NCBI RefSeq assembly: GCF_036250065.1
Contig: NZ_CP109199.1
Location: 3,596,001-3,660,000, forward strand
Length of the DNA stretch: 64,000 nucleotides
Source of the DNA: Micromonospora sp. NBC_01699
GTDB lineage: Bacteria; Actinomycetota; Actinomycetes; Mycobacteriales; Micromonosporaceae
Direction of reading: 5' to 3'
The translations under genes were made by a program, and so were the position numbers. A model generated the notes under the pieces. The model made no database searches and was not told the origin of the DNA. It saw nothing but the letters and a program-made list of their open reading frames with translations. Within the stretch, counting starts at the first letter, position 1, and every line of letters starts with the position of its first letter. Of this stretch, positions 17,443 to 25,443 are shown piece by piece.

Positions 17443-18629
17443 CGGGTCGTACCCGGGTGGGCATCGTCGGCGCCGGCCCGGCCGGCATGCTGGTCGCGGT
17501 CCTGCTGCAACGGGCCGGGATCGACTGCGTGGTGGTCGAGCGGCGGGACCGGGCCTACGTCGAACAGCGGGCCCGCGGGGCCACGGTCGAGCATCGGGTG
17601 GTCGAACTGCTGCGCCGGCACGACCTCGCCGCCGGACTGCTGGCCACCGGTGCGGTCGAGGACCGGATCGAGTTCCGGATGGGCGGCCGGCGGTACCCGC
17701 TGGCCTACGACCCGGTGGCGGGTGGTCGCACGCACTACATCTACCCGCAGCAGTTCCTGGTCCGGGACCTGATCGACGCCTTCCTGGCCGCCGGTGGCGA
17801 CCTGCGGTTCGAGACGTCCGCGGTGGCGATCACCGATCTCGGCGGCGACCGGCCCCGGATCCTGCTCGAACCGGCCACCGGGGCCGGGCCGACCGAGCTG
17901 CGGTGCGAGGTCGTGGTGGGCAGCGACGGCGAGTACGGCGTCGCTCGCCGCGCCATCCCGCGCGCCGCGTTGGCCATCCACGAGTACCAGTACGACTACG
18001 CCTGGCTGGCCGTGCTCGCCGAGGCGGCCCCGTCCAGCGACTGCGTGATCAACGCGATCCACGAGTCGGGCTCCTGCGTGCACGTCCGGCGAACCCCGAC
18101 GGTGAGCCGGTTCTACCTCCAGTGCCCACGGGAGGACAGCCGGGCGGACTGGCCGGACGAGCGGATCTGGAAGGAGGTCCGGATCCGGCTGACGCTGGAC
18201 GCGCCGTGGACCCTGAACGAGGGCCCCATCCTGTCCACCAGCAGCGTACGGATGCGCAGTCTGGTCTGCGCTCCGCTTCGGTACGGTCCGCTCTTCCTGG
18301 CCGGCGACGCGGCCCACATCGTGCCGCCGGTGGGCGGCAAGGGCTTCAACATCGCCCTCGCCGACGCCGAGGAACTCGCGCTCGCCCTGGTGGAGCGGTT
18401 CTCCGGGGCGAGCGCCGCCCGGCTGGACGCCTATTCGGACACCCGGCTGGCCCGGATCTGGCGGGCGCAGGAGTTCGTCGGCTGGATGATGGACCTGGTC
18501 AACACGCCCGGTCTGGGTAGCCGGGAGGCGCCGTTCCTACACCGGGTGCAACGGGCCCGGCTGGAACGGATCTTCGCCTCCCCGGCGTACGCCGCCGCTT
18601 TCCTACAGGACTACATCGGGTGGGAGTGA
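17439..18629 (+). CDS. FAD-dependent aromatic hydroxylase (4-hydroxybenzoate 3-monooxygenase-like)
   Basis: This 396-aa flavoprotein monooxygenase has the length and motifs of PobA-type enzymes: Rossmann VGIVGAGPAGMLVAVLLQRA at residues 6-25, RARGATVEHRVVELLRRHDL, and the second FAD motif GPLFLAGDAAHIVPPVGGKG near 290. The early match to PobA (about 394 aa, similar spacing) supports hydroxylation of a phenol next to an existing hydroxyl, using NAD(P)H and O2. It is coupled to the preceding gene by a four-base overlap, and its 3' end overlaps the convergent methyltransferase by 19 bases. The true substrate may be a biosynthetic intermediate and not 4-hydroxybenzoate. Confidence 0.82.
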   Translation: MTGRTRVGIVGAGPAGMLVAVLLQRAGIDCVVVERRDRAYVEQRARGATVEHRVVELLRRHDLAAGLLATGAVEDRIEFRMGGRRYPLAYDPVAGGRTHYIYPQQFLVRDLIDAFLAAGGDLRFETSAVAITDLGGDRPRILLEPATGAGPTELRCEVVVGSDGEYGVARRAIPRAALAIHEYQYDYAWLAVLAEAAPSSDCVINAIHESGSCVHVRRTPTVSRFYLQCPREDSRADWPDERIWKEVRIRLTLDAPWTLNEGPILSTSSVRMRSLVCAPLRYGPLFLAGDAAHIVPPVGGKGFNIALADAEELALALVERFSGASAARLDAYSDTRLARIWRAQEFVGWMMDLVNTPGLGSREAPFLHRVQRARLERIFASPAYAAAFLQDYIGWE

Positions 18630-19603
18630 TCCTCGCCGGCCTCCCCGCTCGGCCGGGTACGCAGGATGTTCGTCGCCCGCCACTCGTCGCCGGTGGCGAG
18701 GGTCAGTTCGTCCCCGGCGGTCACCGCGATCGGGGCGGCCAGCGGGCTGTAGGACTCGGTCGTCCACAGCGGCACCCCGGCGTGGAGCAGTTCCTGGGTC
18801 CAGATCACCCCGGTCAGCCGGCCCGCGACCGTGGCCCGCAGTCGCACCTGCGGGGGGAATCCGGTGAACGCGGGTGCGCCGTAGTCGAACGTGGCGAAGT
18901 CGTGGGCCCCGGTCAGCAGCCGTACGTCGGTGCGGGGGAACCGGATGGCGGCCATCGTGGTGGGGGAGCGCCAGGTGTGCGCGACCGCGTCGACCGGGCG
19001 CATCCGGCGCAGCGCCAGCCCCTGCCGGACCGCGTCGGTCACCGGCTGGAAGTCCAGGCCGTACGCGCCGCGCAGCACCCCGGTCGTCTCGTCCAGGTCG
19101 GTGAGTTCGGTGTGCAGGTCCCAGTCCCGCCGGTCGCACCCGGTCGCCCGGTAGCGGACCGCGCCCGGCACCACCGTGGCGCCGTCCGCGCAGAGCCGGT
19201 CCCGCAGCTCGAACACCAGCCGTGACCGGCCCTCGTCGATCAGCGGGTTGTTGGTGTGGATGAACGCCAACAGCAGGTCGAACCCTTTCGGCGGGTCGAA
19301 CGACGACAGCTCCAGATCGGCCAGGTCGGCTTCGATAAACGAAAGCCGGTCGCCCAGTCCGTTGTGCTCCGCTATCGACCGGGCCAGGTCCACGTGGTGC
19401 CGGTCGACCCCGACCACGGTAGCCGCGCCGGCCGCCAACGCGATGAAGGAGAGGAGTCCGCTGCCGGTCCCGGCGTCGAGCACGCGCATTCCGGGACGGA
19501 CCGCTTCGGTGACCGCCCGCTGCACGTTCTGGCCCCGGTCGAGGCTCAGCAGCAGACGCAGGTGCAGGTCCGGCGTAAAGGGGATGTCAACCGGTTCGGG
19601 CAC
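18611..19603 (-). CDS. Class I SAM-dependent methyltransferase (PRMT-like)
   Basis: The 330-aa protein has methyltransferase motif I VLDAGTGSGLLSFIALAAGA (about residues 41-60), acidic motif VVGVDRHHVDLA, and post-I SFIEADLADLEL. The order, and the C-terminal beta-rich half (from about 190), resemble protein arginine methyltransferases; the double-Glu loop of true PRMTs is not evident, so it may methylate a small molecule. It lies divergent to the glycosyltransferase and convergent with the flavin hydroxylase, so it may belong to the same small cluster. Confidence 0.75.
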   Translation of the reverse strand: MPEPVDIPFTPDLHLRLLLSLDRGQNVQRAVTEAVRPGMRVLDAGTGSGLLSFIALAAGAATVVGVDRHHVDLARSIAEHNGLGDRLSFIEADLADLELSSFDPPKGFDLLLAFIHTNNPLIDEGRSRLVFELRDRLCADGATVVPGAVRYRATGCDRRDWDLHTELTDLDETTGVLRGAYGLDFQPVTDAVRQGLALRRMRPVDAVAHTWRSPTTMAAIRFPRTDVRLLTGAHDFATFDYGAPAFTGFPPQVRLRATVAGRLTGVIWTQELLHAGVPLWTTESYSPLAAPIAVTAGDELTLATGDEWRATNILRTRPSGEAGEDHSHPM

Positions 19604-19667
19604 GCCGATTCTCCATTTCGCTGGAAGTGACGGTCATCCCGGCGCGAAGGGGGGAAATCGCCGGGGC

Positions 19668-19711
19668 AATGGTTGAGAAATTAGCAATCATGGATGTTGG
19701 TGTCAACCATT
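19668..19711. promoter_or_regulatory. Spaced 9-bp inverted repeat between methyltransferase and glycosyltransferase genes
   Basis: AATGGTTGA (19668-19676) and its exact reverse complement TCAACCATT (19703-19711) flank a 26-bp AT-rich spacer in the 190-bp divergent promoter region. The half-sites are about 35 bp apart, near the length of three helical turns or more. It may be a regulator's two-site operator or part of the promoters. Not experimentally known. Confidence 0.4.
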
Positions 19712-19793
19712 CGGAGCGCCTCCGGACCTTCCGGTCGGGCGCTGATCTCGGCTATCGGAAATGCGCCGATCGGCCCGGAGGAAGGAAACTCGG

Positions 19794-20948
19794 ATGCGCG
19801 TTCTGTTCACCGTTTCGCCGGGGCTCGGGCACCTGTTCCCGACCATCTCGCTGGCCTGGGCGCTGCGGGCGGCCGGTCACGAGGTGCTGGTCGCCACCGC
19901 GGCCGACGGGGTGGCCGCCGCGATCCGGGCCGGTTTGGCGGCCGTGGCGACGGCACCGGCCACGGCGATCGACGCGATCTTCGTCGGTACGGTCGGCGAA
20001 CCGGCCGGGCGGGCGCACCGGATGCGGGAGCGGGGGCGGCAGATCGCCCGCGCCGGTGGGCGTACCCATGATCTGCTGTTGCGGACCTTCGGGCAGGTGT
20101 CGGCGGCGATGGCCGACCGGACCGTACGGCTGGCCCGGTGGTGGCGCCCCGAGCTGGTGGTGCACTCCCGGCTCGACGGCACCGGGCTGCTGGTGGCCCG
20201 GATGCTCGACGTACCGGCGGTGGAGCACGGGTTCAACCTGCTGCGCGAGGACGACTTCGCGGCGCGCTTCCTGCCGTACCTCGCGGAGGGGTTCGAGCGC
20301 CACCGGGTGCCGCTCGAACTGCCCCGCCGCGCGGTGATCCATGTCGCCCCGCCGGAACTGATGTCGGGCACCGGCACCGGCTGGTCCATGCGGTATGTGC
20401 CGTACAACGCCGGTGGTCTGCTGCCGGACTGGCTGTGGGAGCCGCCGGCCCGGCCCCGGGTGCTGGTCACGCTCGGTACGGTGGTGCCCCGGCTGGCGGG
20501 GGTCGGCGGGCTGACCGGGCTGCTGGCGTCGGCCGCCCGGGTGGACGCCGAGTTCGTGCTGGCGCTGGGCGAGGACGCGGACCTGGCCTCGCTGGGGCGG
20601 TTGCCGGCAAACGTACGACCGGTGGGGTGGACCCCGCTGCACCCGCTGCTGGCCAGTTGCGCGGCGGTGGTGCACCACGGCGGTTCGGGCACCACCATGA
20701 CCGCGCTCAGTGCCGGTGTGCCGCAGCTGGTCCTGCCGCACGGTGCCGACCAGTTCGTCAACGCCGACCTGGTGGCCCGACACGGCGTCGGTCGGCAGTC
20801 CGAGCCCGAGGAGGTCGACTCCGAGCTGCTGAGCGCGGTGCTGCGCGACCGGGCGGTACGCGGCGCGGCGCAGGCGACGGCGCGCCGGATGGGCGAGCTT
20901 CCCGCCCCGGTGGACCTGGTCGGCCGGCTGGTGGCGCTCGCCGGCTGA
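19794..20948 (+). CDS. Glycosyltransferase, GT1/MGT-type
   Basis: This 384-aa GT-B fold enzyme transfers an activated sugar (UDP- or dTDP-linked) to a small acceptor. The N-terminal domain starts MRVLFTVSPGLGHLFPTISL with the usual glycine loop; the donor-binding signature is HHGGSGTTMTALSAGVPQLV followed by LPHGADQFVNA at about 295-325. ATG 19794 is preferred because GGAGGAAGGAAA lies before it; an in-frame ATG at 19761 would cross that site. It is related to macrolide and polyketide glycosyltransferases, so it fits a natural-product role for this region. Confidence 0.85.
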   Translation: MRVLFTVSPGLGHLFPTISLAWALRAAGHEVLVATAADGVAAAIRAGLAAVATAPATAIDAIFVGTVGEPAGRAHRMRERGRQIARAGGRTHDLLLRTFGQVSAAMADRTVRLARWWRPELVVHSRLDGTGLLVARMLDVPAVEHGFNLLREDDFAARFLPYLAEGFERHRVPLELPRRAVIHVAPPELMSGTGTGWSMRYVPYNAGGLLPDWLWEPPARPRVLVTLGTVVPRLAGVGGLTGLLASAARVDAEFVLALGEDADLASLGRLPANVRPVGWTPLHPLLASCAAVVHHGGSGTTMTALSAGVPQLVLPHGADQFVNADLVARHGVGRQSEPEEVDSELLSAVLRDRAVRGAAQATARRMGELPAPVDLVGRLVALAG

Positions 20949-21054
20949 GACGGACCGTACTCCCGCCGACCGGGAGGGGGCACGCGGCTCGGGTGAGTGT
21001 GTCCTGCGGAACTTTCCGGTATCGAACCGGCGACCAGTGGTGTTACGGGAGGTA

Positions 21055-21118
21055 GCTTGGCTAGCCGAAGCATAGGAGCTTGTATTTTCAAAGCTACTAG
21101 TTGGTAGGAAGCAACCAA
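21055..21118. promoter_or_regulatory. Stacked dyads upstream of the PAP2-hydrolase gene
   Basis: Three small dyads are packed here: the bulged palindrome GCTTGGCTAGCCGAAGC (21055-21071), AGCTT/AAGCT (21077-21081 and 21091-21095) and TTGGT/ACCAA (21101-21105 and 21114-21118). The stretch is AT-rich compared with the surroundings. It probably holds the promoter and one or more operators; each dyad alone could be chance. Confidence 0.35.
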
Positions 21119-21132
21119 GGACAGCAGCCACC

Positions 21133-22983
21133 ATGCCCGTACCCCTCGCAGAGCTCGGCCCGGCGCCGTACGCCGTCGACGGCGCGTCACCGCAGACCGC
21201 CGCCGGCCCCGGCACGGCGGTACGGCAACCCCGATCCGTCCCCGCCGCCGGGCGACGGCCGGTCGGCTGTCCCCGCGCCCTCGGGGCGGTACGGGAGCTG
21301 CTCCTCGTCGCCGCGCTCTGGGCCGCGTACAGCCTGGGTCGGCTGGTCGCCGACGGTCACGTGCCCACCGCGATGGCCAACGCCCACCGGGTCTGGGACC
21401 TCGAACGGGCGCTGCACCTGCCCGACGAGGCGAGCCTCCAGCACCTGCTCGCACACAGCGAGACGCTGCTGCGCACCGCGAACGGCTACTACGCGTACGT
21501 GCACTTCCCGGCCACCGTGGCGTTCCTGGTCTGGCTCTACCTGCGCCGCCCCGACCACTACCGCCGGGCCCGCAACACCCTCGCCGTACTCACCGGCGCG
21601 GCCCTGGTCGTCCACCTGCTCTTCCCGCTTGCCCCGCCCCGGATGCTCGCCGACACCGGTCTGGTCGACACCGCCGCCCGCTACGGCCCGTCCGTCTACG
21701 GCTCGCCGACCGCCGACGACCTCACCAACCAGTACGCGGCCATGCCCTCACTGCACGTCGGCTGGGCGCTGCTGGTCGCCGTCGGACTCGTCGCCGCCAC
21801 CCGGAGCCGGTGGCGCTGGCTGTGGCTGATCCACCCGGCGCTCACCCTCACCGTGGTCGTCGCCACCGCCAACCACTACTGGCTCGACGGCATCGTCGCC
21901 GCCGCCATCCTCGCGCTGATCCCGTTCCTGCTGCCCGCCCTGCGTCGTCCCCCGGCGAGCGGCACCACCGGGCACCCGGTACGGACGCCCGTGCAGAAAA
22001 CCCGCGCCGACGGAGGAACCGTAGCCATGCCCAGCATCAGCAGTCGCCTGCTGACCGTCTCACTGACCCTGGCCGGTGTGCGGCGGTGGCAGTTCGCCCC
22101 GAAACGCTTCATCGGTGCCGCCGCCCCGCCCCGCGACCCGAACGGACACCGGCCACCGATCCTGCGGCACGTCACCGTGCGGCGGCAGGACGTCGAGCAG
22201 TGGCCGACGTACGTCGTCACCCCGGTCTCCGGCGGATCCGCCGGGCAGATCCTCTACCTGCACGGCGGCGCGTACGCGACCGAGATCACCGTCGGGCACT
22301 GGAACCTCGTCGCCCGGCTGGCCGAGCGGACCGACCGCACCGTGACCGTACCGATCTACCCGCTGACCCCGGAGTACGGCCACCGGGACGTGTTCCCGAC
22401 CCTGCACCGCCTCTACCGGCGGGTCGCCGCGCTCGGGTCGGCGGACCGGCTCGCGGTGGTCGGCGACTCGGCCGGTGCCGGCATGGCGCTCGCCCTGGTG
22501 CAGTCGTTGCCGGCCGGCGACCCTCGCCCCGGTGACCTGGTCCTGCTCTCGCCGTGGCTGGACGCGACCATGACCAACCCGGACATCCCCGCGATCGCGC
22601 CACGGGACCCGCTGCTCAAGCCCGCGCACCTGAGATCCCTCGGACACCTGTACGCGCTGCCGGACCTGCCCTCGGTGGCCGAGGTGAGCCCGATCAACGG
22701 CCCGCTGCGCGACCTCGGCCGGGTGACCCTGTTCACCGGCACCCGCGACGTGCTCAACCCCGACGCCCGGCGGCTGCGACACCTCGCCGCCGAGCAGGGC
22801 ACCGAGATCGTCCTGCACGAGTACCCGGGCATGCTGCACGACTGGGTGCTCACCCCGATCCCCGAGGCGAAGCGGGTGATCGGCCAGATCGCCGACCTGC
22901 TGACCCCGACCCGCCCCGCCGCCCCGCCACCACCCCAGCTCAAACCCACCCCTGACCGCTCCCCACCGCCCCAGCCCCGTTGA
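21133..22983 (+). CDS. Fusion of a PAP2-family membrane phosphatase and an alpha/beta hydrolase
   Basis: A single 616-codon frame joins two enzyme types. Residues about 45-280 form a multi-pass PAP2_3-like domain (AALWAAYSLGRLVADG, TVAFLVWLYL, LTGAALVVHLLFPLAP) with catalytic-type PSLHVGWA and ATANHYWLDG. Residues about 300-590 form an HSL-family alpha/beta hydrolase with oxyanion LHGGAY, nucleophile elbow GDSAGAGMA, acid GTRDVLNPD and His in GMLHDW. A GGAGGAA site and ATG occur between them at 22012-22029, so the hydrolase may also start alone at 22027. The Pro-rich tail runs into the hairpin at 22975. Function: probably lipid head-group or ester hydrolysis, not proven. Confidence 0.78.
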   Translation: MPVPLAELGPAPYAVDGASPQTAAGPGTAVRQPRSVPAAGRRPVGCPRALGAVRELLLVAALWAAYSLGRLVADGHVPTAMANAHRVWDLERALHLPDEASLQHLLAHSETLLRTANGYYAYVHFPATVAFLVWLYLRRPDHYRRARNTLAVLTGAALVVHLLFPLAPPRMLADTGLVDTAARYGPSVYGSPTADDLTNQYAAMPSLHVGWALLVAVGLVAATRSRWRWLWLIHPALTLTVVVATANHYWLDGIVAAAILALIPFLLPALRRPPASGTTGHPVRTPVQKTRADGGTVAMPSISSRLLTVSLTLAGVRRWQFAPKRFIGAAAPPRDPNGHRPPILRHVTVRRQDVEQWPTYVVTPVSGGSAGQILYLHGGAYATEITVGHWNLVARLAERTDRTVTVPIYPLTPEYGHRDVFPTLHRLYRRVAALGSADRLAVVGDSAGAGMALALVQSLPAGDPRPGDLVLLSPWLDATMTNPDIPAIAPRDPLLKPAHLRSLGHLYALPDLPSVAEVSPINGPLRDLGRVTLFTGTRDVLNPDARRLRHLAAEQGTEIVLHEYPGMLHDWVLTPIPEAKRVIGQIADLLTPTRPAAPPPPQLKPTPDRSPPPQPR

Positions 22984-23042
22984 TCATGAAGTTAGCGCGC
23001 AAAACAGAGATCGAACTTGCGCTAACTTCATGATCAACGGGG
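22975..23042. repeat. Long perfect hairpin element between convergent genes
   Basis: The element has two perfect 24-base arms (22975-22998 and 23019-23042) with a 20-base loop. The arms contain GTTGATCATGAAGTTAGCG. It lies between convergent stops, covers the TGA of the hydrolase gene and can serve as a bidirectional terminator. I recall similar hairpins scattered in Micromonospora genomes, so it may be a dispersed repeat. Confidence 0.85.
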
Positions 23043-23058
23043 TGGCGGCCGGGGAGGG

Positions 23059-24804
23059 CTAGTCGCGGGTGCCTTCTCGGTCTCGGCGTACGGTGGCCTT
23101 GCGGCCCTTGATGGTGGTGCCGCGCAGCCGGCTGATCACCTCGTCGGCCGCCGCCTGCGGCACCTCGACCAGCGAGAACCGGTCGGCGATCTCGATCGAG
23201 CCGATCTCCCGGCCGTTCACCCCGGTTTCCCCGGTGATCGCCCCGACCAGATCCTGTGGCCGGATGCCGGACCGCCGGCCCACCCCGATGAACAGGCAGG
23301 TCATATTGCCCTGGCGGGGCCGGCCGGCACGCTGACCGTCCCGGCCGCCGCGCCCGTCCCGACTGTCCCGGGGACCCCGACCGTCCCGCTCGCCCCGGAG
23401 CGTGACCTGCGGGATCTCCTCGTCGTCGACGGGTATGCCGGACGCCTCGTGGGCCAGCTTCACCGCCGCCAGCGCCACCTCCATCACGTCGAACTCGTCG
23501 GTCAGCGTCTCCACGATCACCCGGAACTGCTCCAGGTCGTCCTCCAGCAGGCTCTCCTGCAACGCCGCCCGGGTCAGCTCCAACCGCCGGGTACGCATGT
23601 CCGCGACCGTCGGCACCCGGTCGATCGAGATCCGCTGGCCGGTGACCCGCTCGATGGTCTTGAGCATCCGGTGCTCGCGCGGCTCGGCGAGGGTGATCGC
23701 CACCCCCTGCCGACCGGCCCGGCCGACCCGCCCGATCCGGTGCACGTACGACTCCGGCGCCGACGGCACGTCGTAGTTGAACACGTGGGTGAGCTGCTCG
23801 ATGTCCAGCCCGCGCGCGGCCACGTCGGTGGCGACCAGCAGATCCGCGGTGCCGGTACGCAACCGTCCCATCACCCGGTCGCGCTGCTCCTGACTCATCC
23901 CGCCGTGCAGCGCCTCGGCCCGGTAGCCCCGCCCGTTCATCGTCTCGGTGAGCCGGTCGACCTCCTCGCGGCTGCGGCAGAAGACGATCGCGGCGGTCGG
24001 CGACTCGGCGTCCAGCACCCGTCCCAGCGCCGCCGGCTTGTGCGCCCGCGCCACCACGTACGCGGTCTGCCGGACCAGCGGTGCCGTACCGGTCGGTGTC
24101 GACGCCCGGCCGATCTCGATCCGTACCGGGGTGCGCAGGTGCTGGCGGGCCATGCCGTCGATCCGGGACGGCATGGTGGCCGAGAACAGCACCGTCTGCC
24201 GCTGCTCCGGGGTCTGCGCCAGGATCGCCTCGATGTCCTCCGCGAAGCCCATGTCGAGCATCTCGTCCGCCTCGTCGAGCACGACCGTGACGAGCTGCCC
24301 GAGCCGGAGCGTGCCCCGCGCTATGTGGTCCAGCGCCCGGCCCGGCGTGGCGACGACCACGTCCACCCCGCTGTCGAGGACCCGCAGCTGCCGGCCGATC
24401 GGCTGCCCGCCGTAGATCGGCAGCACCCGTACGCCGAGCTCCCGGCCGTAGCGGTGGACCGCCTCGGAGACCTGCACGGCCAACTCGCGGGTCGGCACCA
24501 GGACCAGCGCCACCGGGTCGCCGGAGCGCCGGTCGGCCGGCATCCGGTGCAGCAGCGGCAGCGCGAACGCGGCCGTCTTCCCGGTCCCGGTCGCCGCCTG
24601 CCCGAGCAGGTCGCGTCCGGCCAGCAGCGGCGGAATCGTCTCCCGCTGGATAGCGGTCGGTTCCTCGTAGCCGAGGGCGCTCAACGCGCCGAGCAACTCG
24701 GCCCGCAACCCGAGGTCGGCGAAGGTGCCGGCCCCGTCGTCGTCGCCGAAACTGTCGACGGGGTCTGCCGGGTCGGGCTGTACGCTTTCGGAACTCATAC
24801 CCAT
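23059..24804 (-). CDS. deaD: DEAD-box ATP-dependent RNA helicase
   Basis: This 581-aa helicase has all core motifs: Q-motif GYEEPTAIQ, Walker A AATGTGKT, PTRELA, VLDEADEMLDMG, SAT in LFSATMPS, and HRIGRVGRAGRQG. After residue about 465 comes an Arg/Gly/Asp-rich linker (RDSRDGRGGRDGQRAG) and a DbpA-type RNA-binding domain ending at 581, as in DeaD/CsdA. It unwinds structured RNA in ribosome assembly and cold adaptation. ATG 24804 or 24798 can start it; both are near GAGAGGGG. It is monocistronic, with a hairpin 3' of it. Confidence 0.92.
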   Translation of the reverse strand: MGMSSESVQPDPADPVDSFGDDDGAGTFADLGLRAELLGALSALGYEEPTAIQRETIPPLLAGRDLLGQAATGTGKTAAFALPLLHRMPADRRSGDPVALVLVPTRELAVQVSEAVHRYGRELGVRVLPIYGGQPIGRQLRVLDSGVDVVVATPGRALDHIARGTLRLGQLVTVVLDEADEMLDMGFAEDIEAILAQTPEQRQTVLFSATMPSRIDGMARQHLRTPVRIEIGRASTPTGTAPLVRQTAYVVARAHKPAALGRVLDAESPTAAIVFCRSREEVDRLTETMNGRGYRAEALHGGMSQEQRDRVMGRLRTGTADLLVATDVAARGLDIEQLTHVFNYDVPSAPESYVHRIGRVGRAGRQGVAITLAEPREHRMLKTIERVTGQRISIDRVPTVADMRTRRLELTRAALQESLLEDDLEQFRVIVETLTDEFDVMEVALAAVKLAHEASGIPVDDEEIPQVTLRGERDGRGPRDSRDGRGGRDGQRAGRPRQGNMTCLFIGVGRRSGIRPQDLVGAITGETGVNGREIGSIEIADRFSLVEVPQAAADEVISRLRGTTIKGRKATVRRDREGTRD

Positions 24805-24927
24805 AAGCTTTTCATTACCCCTCTCGGCGTGTTTCGACTACCGGTGTACCGGGCCGGCACGGGCCTGTGCTTACCGCTGCCGGCTGAGCCCGGCGACTCA
24901 GGCGGCGGCGGGTGCGATCCGGTGAGA

Positions 24928-25335
24928 ATGACCGGCATGAGATCCGTCCAGCGCACCGCGTCCCCGTCCCGTCGAGCCGCGCTCGCCGCCCTGGTCGGCG
25001 GCGGGGCCACGGCGTCCGCCTGGGCGGTGAGCTTCGGTACCGCCCGGCTGGTCGAGACCGCCTTCCCCAGCCCGGACGCGAACATCGGTCTGGGTCTGTT
25101 CGTCCTCGGCCTGCCCCCGCTGGCGGTTCCGCTGGTGACCTGGTGGTGGCTGCGCCGGACGGGCGTACCGGCCGCCGGCCCGGTCGCCGCGGGCACCGTC
25201 GCGGTCCATCTCGCGGCGATCGCGACACCGTGGCCGATCATCGCGGCGGCGGTCGTCGCGGTCGGCGTCTACACCGGCGCCGCCGTGCTCGTGGTCGACG
25301 CGGCACTCGCCCGCCGCGACCGCCCGATCTCCTGA
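24928..25335 (+). CDS. Small multi-pass membrane protein of unknown function
   Basis: About 135 aa with four hydrophobic segments: AALAALVGGGATASAWAVSF, LGLFVLGLPPLAVPLVTWWW, GPVAAGTVAVHLAAI and PIIAAAVVAVGVYTGAAVLV. No family was recognised. The frame is open for 1.8 kb upstream, but that part is antisense to the helicase gene; real coding is judged to begin at ATG 24928 (or 24937). A hairpin terminator follows. Confidence 0.55.
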   Translation: MTGMRSVQRTASPSRRAALAALVGGGATASAWAVSFGTARLVETAFPSPDANIGLGLFVLGLPPLAVPLVTWWWLRRTGVPAAGPVAAGTVAVHLAAIATPWPIIAAAVVAVGVYTGAAVLVVDAALARRDRPIS

Positions 25336-25365
25336 CGTACGGCCCGAGGGTGCGCGCCGTACGGA

Positions 25366-25400
25366 GCCGGGCGCCCCACCACGATGGCGGGGCGCCCGGC
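25366..25400. terminator. Bidirectional terminator hairpin
   Basis: Perfect 12-base arms (25366-25377 and 25389-25400) around an 11-base loop lie between the convergent stops of the small membrane protein (25335) and the M28 peptidase (25444). Confidence 0.75.
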
Positions 25401-25443
25401 ACCGGTGGGGAAGTGCGGTGGGGATCTCGGCTACCGGCCGGTG

